64,000 bases of DNA from Klenkia marina. Its GTDB lineage: Bacteria; Actinomycetota; Actinomycetes; Mycobacteriales; Geodermatophilaceae. The notes under the pieces were generated by a model. That model was given only the letters and a program-made list of their open reading frames with translations. It was not told where the DNA came from and made no database searches. Every line of letters begins with the position of its first letter. Position 1 is the first letter of the stretch. The DNA lies in the NCBI RefSeq assembly GCF_900101025.1, contig NZ_FMUH01000009.1, positions 17,458 through 81,457 of the forward strand, given 5' to 3'. A program made the position numbers and the translations under genes. Of this stretch, positions 50,343 to 58,697 are shown piece by piece.

Positions 50343-51485
50343 ATGAGTGACCCCGTCACCGAGACCGCCCGCCCGGGCACCGACCTGGACACCCCGGTGA
50401 TGGCCCGGCTGTCGACCCTGGACCGGTTCCTGCCGGTCTGGATCGTCGCCGCCATGGCCCTGGGCCTGCTGCTGGGCCGCTTCGTGCCCGGGCTGGACAC
50501 CGCGCTGGAGGCGGTGAAGGTCGGCGACGTGAGCCTGCCGATCGCGATCGGGCTGCTGCTGATGATGTACCCGGTGCTGGCGAAGGTCCGCTACAACCAG
50601 CTGGACCGGGTCACCGGGGACCGCAAGCTGCTGCTGGCCTCCCTCGGGCTGAACTGGATTCTCGGGCCGGCGCTGATGTTCGCCCTGGCCTGGCTGCTGC
50701 TGCCCGACCTGCCCGAGTATCGGACCGGGCTGATCATCGTCGGGCTGGCCCGCTGCATCGCCATGGTGCTGATCTGGAACGACCTGTCCTGCGGTGACCG
50801 GGAGGCCGCCGCCGTGCTGGTGGCGATCAACTCGGTCTTCCAGATCGTCGCGTTCGCCGCGCTGGGTTGGTTCTACCTGCAGGTGCTGCCGGGCTGGCTG
50901 GGCCTGTCGACCACCTCGGCGGAGTTCAGCGTCTGGGCCATCGTGGTCTCGGTGCTGGTGTTCCTCGGCATCCCCCTGGTCGCCGGGTTCGCCACCCGCA
51001 CCATCGGGGAGCGCACGAAGGGCCGCGACTGGTACGAGGGCCGGTTCCTCCCCAAGATCGGCCCGGTCGCCCTCTACGGGCTGCTGTTCACGATCGTGAT
51101 GCTCTTCGCGCTGCAGGGCGACGCCATCACCTCCAAGCCCTGGGACGTCGTCCGGATCGCGCTGCCGCTGCTGGCCTACTTCGCGCTGATGTTCGGCGGA
51201 TCGTTCCTGCTCGGCATGCGCCTGCGGCTCGGCTACGCCAAGACCGCGACCCTGGCGTTCACCGCCGCGGGCAACAACTTCGAGCTCGCCATCGCCGTAG
51301 CCATCGGCACCTTCGGCGTGACCTCCGGGCAGGCCCTGGCCGGGGTCGTCGGCCCGCTGATCGAGGTGCCGGTGCTGGTGGCGCTGGTCTACGTGTCGCT
51401 GTGGGCGGCGCGCAAGTACTTCCCCGGCGACCCCACCGTCCCGGCCTCTGCCACCCCGTCCAGCACGAGGAGCGCCACGTCATGA
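50343..51485 (+). CDS. acr3: Acr3-type arsenite efflux permease
   Basis: 380 residues with ten membrane helices. GLARCIAMVLIWNDLSCGD contains the conserved Cys of Acr3 and FTAAGNNFELAIAVAI the conserved helix with Asn/Glu. Exports As(III) with the proton motive force. ATG at 50343; the end overlaps the next gene (ATGA). Confidence 0.93.
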   Translation: MSDPVTETARPGTDLDTPVMARLSTLDRFLPVWIVAAMALGLLLGRFVPGLDTALEAVKVGDVSLPIAIGLLLMMYPVLAKVRYNQLDRVTGDRKLLLASLGLNWILGPALMFALAWLLLPDLPEYRTGLIIVGLARCIAMVLIWNDLSCGDREAAAVLVAINSVFQIVAFAALGWFYLQVLPGWLGLSTTSAEFSVWAIVVSVLVFLGIPLVAGFATRTIGERTKGRDWYEGRFLPKIGPVALYGLLFTIVMLFALQGDAITSKPWDVVRIALPLLAYFALMFGGSFLLGMRLRLGYAKTATLAFTAAGNNFELAIAVAIGTFGVTSGQALAGVVGPLIEVPVLVALVYVSLWAARKYFPGDPTVPASATPSSTRSATS

Positions 51486-52132
51486 ACCAGCCCCCCACCG
51501 GGCTCCTGGCCCCCGAGGCCGCCCTGCACCGTCTGGCCGATCAGCTGGCCGACCGGTTCACCGGCGTCTTCGCCCGGGAGACCGTCGACCGCTACGTCTT
51601 CGAGTCCTACACCGCGCTGGCCCGCACATCGCGGGTGCAGACGCACCTGACCGCGCTGACCGGCCGGTTCGCCACCGACCGGCTCACCGCGCTGGCCCAG
51701 GCCAAGGGCGTGCTGGCCAAGCCGGTGCCCGAGGTGCTCTTCGTGTGCGTGCAGAACGCCGGGCGCTCCCAGATGGCCGCAGCGCTGTTGGCCCACCACG
51801 GCGCCGGCCGGGTGCACGTCCGCTCCGCCGGCTCCCAGCCTGGTGACCAGATCGACCCCGCAGTCCTGGCTGCCATGGCCGAGCTGGGTCTGGATCTCGA
51901 GGCCGAGTTCCCCAAGCCCCTCACCGACGACGTCGTCCGCGCCGCCGACGTCGTGGTCACGATGGGGTGTGGGGACTCCTGCCCGGTGTACCCGGGCAAG
52001 CGCTACGCCGACTGGGCCGTCCGTGACCCCGCCGGCCTCAGCGTCGGTGAGGTCCGATCGATCCGCGCGGACATCGACTCCCGCGTGCAAGCCCTCCTTG
52101 CTGACCTCGCACCCGCCCCCGTACCGAGCTGA
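51482..52132 (+). CDS. arsenate reductase with N-terminal three-helix domain
   Basis: 216 residues. The first 80 form a helical domain (LHRLADQLADRFTGVFARET, YTALARTSRVQTHLTALTGR) seen in front of actinobacterial LMW-PTP-type arsenate reductases. The catalytic loop is VCVQNAGRSQMA with Cys89, followed by TMGCGDSCPVYPG with resolving Cys. Reduces As(V) to As(III) for Acr3, most likely with mycothiol or thioredoxin. Confidence 0.9.
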   Translation: MNQPPTGLLAPEAALHRLADQLADRFTGVFARETVDRYVFESYTALARTSRVQTHLTALTGRFATDRLTALAQAKGVLAKPVPEVLFVCVQNAGRSQMAAALLAHHGAGRVHVRSAGSQPGDQIDPAVLAAMAELGLDLEAEFPKPLTDDVVRAADVVVTMGCGDSCPVYPGKRYADWAVRDPAGLSVGEVRSIRADIDSRVQALLADLAPAPVPS

Positions 52133-52143
52133 GAGGCCGACCC

Positions 52144-52569
52144 GTGTCCCAGATCCCCAGCGTGCTGTTTGTCTGCGTGCACAACGCCGGCCGCTCCCAG
52201 ATGGCTGCCGGCTGGCTGACCCACCTGGCCGGTGACGCCGTCGAGGTCCGCTCCGCCGGGTCGCTGCCCGGGGACCAGGTGAACCCGGCCGCGGTCGCGG
52301 CGATGGCCGAGGTCGGCATCGACATCTCCACCGCCACCCCGAAGGTGCTGACCACCGAGGCGGTGCAGGCCTCCGACGTCGTCATCACCATGGGCTGCGG
52401 CGACGCCTGCCCGGTGTTCCCCGGCAAGCGCTACCTGGACTGGGAGCTGGAGGACCCGGCCGGGCAGGGCGTGGAGGCAGTGCGGCCGATCCGCGACGAC
52501 ATCGAGGGCCGGATCCGGGGGCTGCTCGCCGAGCTCGGGGTCACGCCGGCCGCCACGGCGCCGGCATGA
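52144..52569 (+). CDS. arsC: LMW-PTP-family arsenate reductase
   Basis: 141 residues, GTG after GAGAGG. Catalytic VCVHNAGRSQMA (Cys11) and TMGCGDACPVFPG as in the preceding gene, without the helical domain. A second copy of the reductase; the two share most motif residues and probably arose by duplication. Confidence 0.9.
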   Translation: MSQIPSVLFVCVHNAGRSQMAAGWLTHLAGDAVEVRSAGSLPGDQVNPAAVAAMAEVGIDISTATPKVLTTEAVQASDVVITMGCGDACPVFPGKRYLDWELEDPAGQGVEAVRPIRDDIEGRIRGLLAELGVTPAATAPA

Positions 52570-52979
52570 CTGCAGTTCTGTTCGTGTGCGCCCGCAACGG
52601 CGGCAAGTCCCAGATGGCCGCCGGCCTGATGCGCGCCGCCGCCCCCGGGGTGGCAGTGGACTCCGCCGGCACCGACCCGGGCAGCAACCTCAACGCGCAG
52701 TCCGTGGCGTCCCTGGCAGAGGTCGGCGTCGACATCTCCGGCGGCGCCCCGAAGCCGGTCACCGTTGACCTGCTGGCCGCCGCCGACGTCGTGGTCACCC
52801 TGGGCGGCGAGGCCCGCATCGACGACGACCTGGTCGCCGGCGCGGCGGGCACGGTGTTCGAGACGTGGGAGACCGACGAGCCGTCGGCGCGGGGTATCGA
52901 GGGCATGGACCGGATGCGCCTGGTCCGCGACGACATCGCCGCCCGCGTCACCGACCTGGCCGGGCGACTCCCCCGCTGA
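52566..52979 (+). CDS. divergent LMW-PTP/ArsC-like protein
   Basis: 137 residues. The P-loop is VCARNGGKSQMA (Cys8) with Lys in place of the usual Arg, and the segment that carries the two later Cys in the other reductases reads TLGGEARIDDD, so these Cys are missing. It may be a phosphatase or a reductase with another mechanism. Fourth gene of the acr3 operon. Its 3' end overlaps the convergent MFS gene by 32 bases. Confidence 0.85.
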   Translation: MTAVLFVCARNGGKSQMAAGLMRAAAPGVAVDSAGTDPGSNLNAQSVASLAEVGVDISGGAPKPVTVDLLAAADVVVTLGGEARIDDDLVAGAAGTVFETWETDEPSARGIEGMDRMRLVRDDIAARVTDLAGRLPR

Positions 52980-54156
52980 GCGACGCAGCAATCGTCCTCC
53001 GGCGGGGTGTGCCGGCCCAGGCGGCGATCCCGCCGGCGGCGATGACACCGGCCAGGACAGCGAACGCGGCGGGGTAGCCACCGACCCAGCTGGCGATCAG
53101 CGTCCCGCCGAAGGGTGCCAGCGCGGAGGCCGCGGTGATCGGGGCGGCGAACCACCCGGCCAACGACCCGTACCGCTCCGTTCCCCACCGGTCGGCGACC
53201 ACGGTGGCCTGCAACAACGTGCCCGCCCCGCGCACCGCGCCGGCCAGCACCGCCAGGACCACCAACAGCCACGCCGGCCCCGGGACGATGGCCAGCAGGG
53301 CGACGGCGAGAGCTGAGCCGGCCACGACCAGCACCGTGCGGGTGGCCGGGGTGGTGCGGGCGGTCAGCGGCGCCCAGCCGACCCGACCCAGCAGTTGGCC
53401 GGCGCCGAGCAGGCCCAGGGTGACCGCGGCCAGCCCGGCGCTCAGGCCGCGGGCGGTGAGCAGCGGGATGAGGGTCAGGCTGGCCGCGTACAGACCGAAC
53501 GCCGTCAGCGTCAGCGCGGTCGCCAGGAGCAGGAACGGGCGGCTGGTGACCACCGCGGCCACGTCGACCCGCTCGGCGCCGGGCTGGTCGATGGCCGGGT
53601 GCCAGGGCGGGGTGAGGGCCAGGGCGTGCAGCGGGATCGTCACCACCGCCAGCACGACGGCGAGCACCAGGTAGGTCTCCCGCCACTCCAGGTGCGCGAG
53701 CAGCACGCTGGTCAGCGGGGCGAACACGGTGCTGGCCAGCCCCGCCGCCAGGGTGAGCACTGTCAGCGCCCGCACCCGGGCGGGCCCGTACCAGCGGGTC
53801 AGCGCGGCGAACGCGGCTTGGTAGAACACCGCGGCCATCGCAACACCGGCGACCAGCCACGCCGCGGCGAACCACAGCAGGGTGGGGGCGGTGGCAATGC
53901 CGACCGTGGCGGCCACGGCGAGAACCGACCCGGCGGTCATCACCGGCCGGGGCCCGATCCGGTCCAGCCAGCGGCCGACCGGCACCCCGGCAACGGCGGA
54001 CACCACCAGCCCGGCGGAGAAGGCCGCCGTGGTGGCGGTGGTCGACCAGCCGGTGTCGGCGGTGATCGAGGCCAGTGCGACCGGGAAGGCGTAGTACAGG
54101 ACGCCCCAGCTGACCACCTCGGTCACGCACAACACCGCCAACGGCCACCAGGACAC
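52948..54156 (-). CDS. MFS transporter of the arsenic cluster
   Basis: 402 residues from GTG 54156, twelve membrane helices (start VTEVVSWGVLYYAFPVALAS; loop GRWLDRIGPRP between helices 2 and 3). Placed directly behind a flavin monooxygenase gene and next to acr3; possibly exports an organoarsenical or a monooxygenase product. Substrate inferred only from the neighbourhood. Confidence 0.82.
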   Translation of the reverse strand: MSWWPLAVLCVTEVVSWGVLYYAFPVALASITADTGWSTTATTAAFSAGLVVSAVAGVPVGRWLDRIGPRPVMTAGSVLAVAATVGIATAPTLLWFAAAWLVAGVAMAAVFYQAAFAALTRWYGPARVRALTVLTLAAGLASTVFAPLTSVLLAHLEWRETYLVLAVVLAVVTIPLHALALTPPWHPAIDQPGAERVDVAAVVTSRPFLLLATALTLTAFGLYAASLTLIPLLTARGLSAGLAAVTLGLLGAGQLLGRVGWAPLTARTTPATRTVLVVAGSALAVALLAIVPGPAWLLVVLAVLAGAVRGAGTLLQATVVADRWGTERYGSLAGWFAAPITAASALAPFGGTLIASWVGGYPAAFAVLAGVIAAGGIAAWAGTPRRRTIAASLSGGVARPGR

Positions 54157-54194
54157 CGCGTCCCGATGGCCGCCGACGGCTGGTGCGTCCGCGG

Positions 54195-55607
54195 TCAGCT
54201 GCGGGCGCCCGCCTGCGCGGTCTCCGGCTCCGCCGGCGCGGTGCCGCAGCACGAGGCTGCGGGCGCCTGGATCTCGAGTTCGTCGCCGGAGCGGCCGTGC
54301 TCGGTGCCGGTGGGGAAGCCGAGCTCGGCGTCCACCCGCTCCCCCAGGTCCGTCGAGCACACCCCGGTCGAGGGCAGGTGCAGCTGCACGTCATCGGCGG
54401 CCGTGGTGTCCCCGGCCAGCGCGGCGGCGATGGAGCGGACCTGCTCGTAGCCGGTGGCCAGCAGGAACGTCGGGGCCCGGCCGTAGGACTTCATGCCGGC
54501 CAGGAAGAACCCGTCGTCGGGGTGGGTCAGCTCGCGGTATCCGTGCGGGGGCACCGTGCCGCAGGAGTGGAAGTCCGGGTCGATCAACGGCGCCAACCGC
54601 GACGGGGACTCCACCCCCGGGTCCAGGTTCAGCCGCACCTCCCGCAGCATCTCCAGGTCCGGCCGGAACCCGGTCGCGGCAGCCACCGCGTCCACGGTCA
54701 GCTCCAGCGGCGCCTGGTCCCGGCCGATGCCGCGCACGACGATCTGGTCCGCGACCGGGGTCAGTTCGGTGATCGTGACCTCCCGGTGCAGGGTGATCGC
54801 GCCGGTCGCCACGGCCGCCTTGAGGTCCGAGCCGAGCAGACCGCGGGCGGGCAGGCCGTCGGAGTCCCCGCCGCCGTACAGGCGGGCCGGCGACCGGCCC
54901 CGGATCGCCCAGCTGATCTCCGTACTGGGCTCCTCACCCTGCAGGCGGGTCAGGGCCAGCAGTGTGTTCGCCGCCGAGTGCCCCATCCCGACGACCAGGG
55001 TGTGCCGGCCGGCGAAGCGTGCCCGGTCCCGGCCCAGCACGTCGGGCAGCGGCCCGACCAACCACCTCTCGGCCGCGGACTCCCCCACCGCCGGCAGGCC
55101 GGAGGCGCCCAGCGGGTTGCGCTGACCCCAGGTCCCCGAGGTGTCGATGACCGCCCGGGCGGTCAGGTCGACCACCGCCCCCTCGCGCACGGTGCGGACC
55201 AGGTAGGGCCGGCCCTCCCGGCCCAGGCCGCGGGTCTTGTCCACCCCGACCCGGGTCACCGCCACCACGCGGGTCCCGGTGTGGATCCGCGGCGCCAGCT
55301 CCGGCGTCGCCGCCAGCGGCGCCAGGTAGTCAGCGACCAGCTCGGCGCCAGTCGGCAGCTCATCGGCGGCCGGGGACTCCCAACCGGTGCGCTCCAGCAG
55401 CCGGGCCCCGGCGGCATCGACGTCGTACTCCCACGGAGAGAACAACCGCACGTGCCCCCACTGCGCCACCGCGGCCCCCGGCCGGTCACCCGCCTCCAGC
55501 ACCAACGGCTCCAGGCCGCGCTCGAGCAAGTGCGCTGCGGCAGCCAGACCGACCGGGCCGGCACCGATCACAACGACAGGGAGGTCTGAGGTGGTGGGGG
55601 CACTCAT
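54195..55607 (-). CDS. FAD-dependent monooxygenase/oxidoreductase (ArsO-like)
   Basis: 470 residues. FAD motif GAGPVG at 15-20, a second Rossmann motif VVGMGHSAAN for NADPH, and ATGFRPD near residue 312, the pattern of flavin monooxygenases. A Cys pair near the C-terminus (ASCCGTAP) could bind arsenic. ArsO-type proteins are often found in ars operons. Divergent from a second arsR gene, with a dyad operator between. Confidence 0.85.
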   Translation of the reverse strand: MSAPTTSDLPVVVIGAGPVGLAAAAHLLERGLEPLVLEAGDRPGAAVAQWGHVRLFSPWEYDVDAAGARLLERTGWESPAADELPTGAELVADYLAPLAATPELAPRIHTGTRVVAVTRVGVDKTRGLGREGRPYLVRTVREGAVVDLTARAVIDTSGTWGQRNPLGASGLPAVGESAAERWLVGPLPDVLGRDRARFAGRHTLVVGMGHSAANTLLALTRLQGEEPSTEISWAIRGRSPARLYGGGDSDGLPARGLLGSDLKAAVATGAITLHREVTITELTPVADQIVVRGIGRDQAPLELTVDAVAAATGFRPDLEMLREVRLNLDPGVESPSRLAPLIDPDFHSCGTVPPHGYRELTHPDDGFFLAGMKSYGRAPTFLLATGYEQVRSIAAALAGDTTAADDVQLHLPSTGVCSTDLGERVDAELGFPTGTEHGRSGDELEIQAPAASCCGTAPAEPETAQAGARS

Positions 55608-55629
55608 GGGCTCAACCTAACAGCGGATG

Positions 55630-55655
55630 CTGTTGACAACAACAGGTGCCATACT
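55630..55655. promoter_or_regulatory. operator and promoter of the second arsR
   Basis: CTGTTG-acaa-CAACAG (55630-55645) is a perfect dyad. CATACT at 55650-55655, six bases before the GTG at 55662, is a likely -10 of a leaderless transcript. Confidence 0.5.
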
Positions 55656-55661
55656 TGGTGC

Positions 55662-56021
55662 GTGACCCAGGACCTGGACGTGCGCCTGCTCGGTGTCGAC
55701 GAGCTCACCTCACCCGCCGACCGCGCACGCCTGCTCGCCCCCCAGCTCAAGGCCCTGGGCGACCCCAACCGACTACACCTGGTGCTGCTGCTCGCCGAAG
55801 GGCCGGCCACCGTCCGCGAGCTCACCGACGCCAGCGGCATGGGCCAGACCCTCGTCAGCCACCACCTCGCCCCCCTCCGCGAGGAAGGCCTGGTCGCCGT
55901 CACTCCCCGCGGGCGCAGCAACGTCTACGCCCTGTGCTGCGAAGCCCTCGCCGGCCCCGTCAAGACCCTCGCCACCCTCGCCGCCCTCACACCCGAAGGC
56001 GCCGACGCCTGCTGCCGCTGA
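55662..56021 (+). CDS. second ArsR-family repressor
   Basis: 119 residues. HTH region VRELTDASGMGQTLVSHHLA. Cys pairs in YALCCEALAG and at the very end (DACCR) are candidate metal ligands, an arrangement different from the first ArsR. Probably controls the divergent monooxygenase/MFS genes. GTG start, no ribosome binding site. Confidence 0.88.
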   Translation: MTQDLDVRLLGVDELTSPADRARLLAPQLKALGDPNRLHLVLLLAEGPATVRELTDASGMGQTLVSHHLAPLREEGLVAVTPRGRSNVYALCCEALAGPVKTLATLAALTPEGADACCR

Positions 56022-56035
56022 ACAGGCGCCCCCGG

Positions 56036-56090
56036 TTTCGGAACGAGTTCTGAGCCCGAATCGGTAGGACCGAATACCGGGGTTCTTGAC
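56036..56090 (+). repeat. intergenic 55-bp repeat, copy D
   Basis: TTTCGGAACGAGTTCTGAGC and on to CGGGGTTCTTGAC; 39 of 55 positions equal copy A, 34 of 38 equal copy B. Contains the dyad TCGGT-AGG-ACCGA. Directly downstream of the second arsR and 50 bases before the end of the CDF gene. Confidence 0.7.
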
Positions 56091-56141
56091 ACCCGGCTAC
56101 TCGATCAGCCGACGGTGCTGCGACCCCTGGCCGCTCGATCC

Positions 56142-57068
56142 TCAGTCGTGGACCGGGGCCTCGTGGGCGCGGTGGGTCGCAGATTCGAGCTGGAAGGTGC
56201 AGTGCTCCATGTCGAAGTGCTCCCCGAGGCACTCGCCGAGACTGTCGAGCACCCGCCCTCCGTGGCCGTCGGCCAGGGCTGCCTCCTCGACGACGACGTG
56301 GGCGGACAGTGCCTTTGATCCAGAGGTGATCGTCCAGGCGTGGAGATCGTGGACGTCGAGAACATCTTGGGTGTTCAGGATGTGTTGGCGAACCTGGGTC
56401 ATGTCGACGTCTCGGGGTGCGTTCTCGAGCAGGACGTCGAGGGCGTCGCGGAGCAGTGACCAGGCCCGTGGGAGGACGAGTGCACCGACGACGAGGGAGG
56501 CCACGATGTCGGCACCGGTCCATCCGGTGGTGATGATCAGGATTGCCGCGACGATGACGGCGAAGGAGCCCAGGGCGTCACCGAGGACTTCGAGGTAGGC
56601 GCCGCGCATGTTCAGGGACTTGTCTTGGCCGGCTCGCAGGATGGCCAGTGAGGCCAGGTTGGCGACCAGGCCGAGGACGGCGGCGGCGAGCATGACTCCC
56701 GAGCGGATCTCGGGTGGGTCCCCGATCCGTTGGATGGCCTGCACGACGATGTAGATGCCGATGCCGAGCAGCAGCAGGCTGTTGCCCAGGGCGGCGAGGA
56801 CCTCGACGCGTTGCCAGCCGAACGTCCGGCGGGTGGAGGCAGCTCGCTGTGCCAGGGTCACGGCCACCAGGGCGAGGACGACGCCGAGGCTGTCGGTGGC
56901 CATGTGTCCGGCGTCGGCGAGCAGCGCCAGGGAGCCCGAGATCAGTGCGCCGATGATCTGGATGACCAGGACTGTGACGGTGATGGCCAGGACCAGCATC
57001 AGTCGTCGTCGGTAGCCGGCCGAGACCGTAGCCCCGGGGGCTGGTGCGTGGCTGTGGTCGTGTCCCAT
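56142..57068 (-). CDS. czcD: CDF-family metal exporter (CzcD-like)
   Basis: 308 residues. His-rich start MGHDHSHAP, six membrane helices, the first metal motif LLADAGHMATD (H55, D59) and the second YLEVLGDALG with Glu instead of the usual His (E-x3-D). C-terminal cytoplasmic domain (VLDVHDLHAWTITSG). Exports Zn, Co, Cd or similar; the altered second motif may change specificity. GAGGGAG precedes the ATG. Confidence 0.9.
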   Translation of the reverse strand: MGHDHSHAPAPGATVSAGYRRRLMLVLAITVTVLVIQIIGALISGSLALLADAGHMATDSLGVVLALVAVTLAQRAASTRRTFGWQRVEVLAALGNSLLLLGIGIYIVVQAIQRIGDPPEIRSGVMLAAAVLGLVANLASLAILRAGQDKSLNMRGAYLEVLGDALGSFAVIVAAILIITTGWTGADIVASLVVGALVLPRAWSLLRDALDVLLENAPRDVDMTQVRQHILNTQDVLDVHDLHAWTITSGSKALSAHVVVEEAALADGHGGRVLDSLGECLGEHFDMEHCTFQLESATHRAHEAPVHD

Positions 57069-57102
57069 GGCTCCCTCAACTCATATGCAGTGCTGCGCAT
57101 GT

Positions 57103-57117
57103 CACCATGTCATGGTG
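57103..57117. promoter_or_regulatory. palindrome upstream of the CDF gene
   Basis: CACCATG-T-CATGGTG, a perfect 15-bp palindrome 34 bases upstream of the CDF start; candidate metal-regulator site. An imperfect dyad ATGCGCAG-ca-CTGCATAT lies closer to the gene. Confidence 0.4.
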
Positions 57118-57195
57118 TGGCCCGTCGCGCCAGCGGGTGCCCGGGGTGGCGGGCGCAGTCGGCCTGCCTGGGGCTGAGGTGGCGACCGACGGGGT

Positions 57196-58551
57196 TCAGC
57201 TGCAGGGGCCGCCCATGTCGATTCCTCGAGCGCGCAGCCAGGGCATGGGGTTGGTGCGGCCCTGGTACATGCCCTGGCTGTGCACCTCGAAGTGCAGGTG
57301 GGGGCCGGTGGACTGGCCTCGGTTGCCGACCTCGGCGATGAGCTGGCCGGCGGTGACTCGGTCCCCGGTGGTGACGAAGTAGTCGTTGATGTGGCCGTAG
57401 ACGGTGACCGAACCGTCGTCGTGCTGGATATAGACGGCCAGCCCGAAGCCGGTGGCCGCGCCGGCCCGAACGACCCGACCGGCGATCGGGGCGTAGATCG
57501 GGGTGCCGATCGAGGCAGCGATGTCCAGGCCGTTGTGCATCTGGCCCCACCGCATCTCATAGCAAGAGGTGAAGCGGCCACTGGTGGGTGCCACCCCGCC
57601 ACCGGAGGTGATGGGGCCTCCAGCGGGTGCGCTGGGGCGGCTGGTTGCCCCACCGCCGCCCGCCGGCGTGGCCGGCCGATTGGTGTTCTGCGCCTGGGCG
57701 GCCTGCTGGGCGAGGGCGGCAGCAGCCGCGTTGGCCTCAGCGGAGGCTGCTCGCTGTTGCGCTTGCTGCGTGGCCGCCCAGGCGGCGTATCCATCGCGCT
57801 GCCCTTGCAGCTCCAGGAGGGCGACCTGGGCGTCTTGCAGTTGCTGCTGCAGCAGGGCCTGTTCCACCTGCAGGCTGTCGGTCGATGCCTGCGCTCGCGA
57901 CGCCACGTCCGCGGCTGTCGCCGCCGTGGTCGCGGCGGCCGCCTGGGCGGCCACTTGATCGTTGACTGCGGCGTCGGCCAGCGAGGCGGCGTTGGCCTGG
58001 CGCAGTTGTGCGGCTTCCAGCTGGGTCAACACGGTCACCCGGTCTGCGGCCAGGTACTGCAGCGTCGCAGCCTGCTGGAGGACTTCGGAGGGCCCAGCTG
58101 CCGACAGCAGTGCCGCCACCCCGCCCAGGTCGCTGCCCCGCATGAAGGTCTGCGCCCCCAGGTCCCCGACCGCTGATCGGGCCGCCTGGGCGGCGGTGGT
58201 GGCCGCCGACAGTTCACCGGCCGCGACCTCGGCGGCCTCCTGGGCGCGCTCGAGGTCGGCCTCGGCGACGAGCTGGGCATCGGCGGCGGCCGCGGCGGCC
58301 GCGTTGGCCTGCTCGAGCTGCGCCTGGGCGTCGGCAACGCTGGCGGCCAGCCGGCCGACGTCGGCGGCCACGGCTTGCTGCTGCTGCTGCGCGGCGGAAA
58401 TCTCCCCGTCACTGGGGTTGGTCGGTGCCGCCATCACCGGCGTGGTCGACCAGCTCAACGCCATCGCCAACACCCCTGCGACCAGGCACGACAGGGACCT
58501 TCGACGAACCGTCTTCGATCCAGACCATCGTGTTCGTTCGGCGGCACCCAC
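57196..58551 (-). CDS. secreted coiled-coil M23 peptidase
   Basis: About 451 residues. Signal peptide (SLSCLVAGVLAMALSWS, cut near VMAAP), then a long Gln/Ala-rich coiled coil (residues about 50-280), a Pro/Gly linker, and a LytM/M23 domain with MHNGLDI and PHLHFEVH as zinc ligands. Resembles RipA/EnvC-like cell-wall hydrolases or activators. GTG at 58551. Paralogue of the next gene. Not obviously connected with metal resistance. Confidence 0.9.
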   Translation of the reverse strand: MGAAERTRWSGSKTVRRRSLSCLVAGVLAMALSWSTTPVMAAPTNPSDGEISAAQQQQQAVAADVGRLAASVADAQAQLEQANAAAAAAADAQLVAEADLERAQEAAEVAAGELSAATTAAQAARSAVGDLGAQTFMRGSDLGGVAALLSAAGPSEVLQQAATLQYLAADRVTVLTQLEAAQLRQANAASLADAAVNDQVAAQAAAATTAATAADVASRAQASTDSLQVEQALLQQQLQDAQVALLELQGQRDGYAAWAATQQAQQRAASAEANAAAAALAQQAAQAQNTNRPATPAGGGGATSRPSAPAGGPITSGGGVAPTSGRFTSCYEMRWGQMHNGLDIAASIGTPIYAPIAGRVVRAGAATGFGLAVYIQHDDGSVTVYGHINDYFVTTGDRVTAGQLIAEVGNRGQSTGPHLHFEVHSQGMYQGRTNPMPWLRARGIDMGGPCS

Positions 58552-58586
58552 TGCTCAACCACTCCCCCATTAACCACTACCTGTCC

Positions 58587-58594
58587 TAGTACTA
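58587..58594. promoter_or_regulatory. TAGTACTA palindrome upstream of the first M23 gene
   Basis: TAGTACTA, 36 bases before the start. The same TACTA/TAGTA half-sites occur upstream of the second M23 gene. They resemble half-sites of BlaI/MecI-type repressors (comparison from memory). Confidence 0.35.
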
Positions 58595-58697
58595 ACGACC
58601 TGCGTGGTGGGGTCCTTGAGGTCACGGCCCCAAGGAGTGAGGCCCGGCGGGGCTGCACGATGTCGATCACAGCAAGCGGCCCGGCGTTGCCGCCTGC

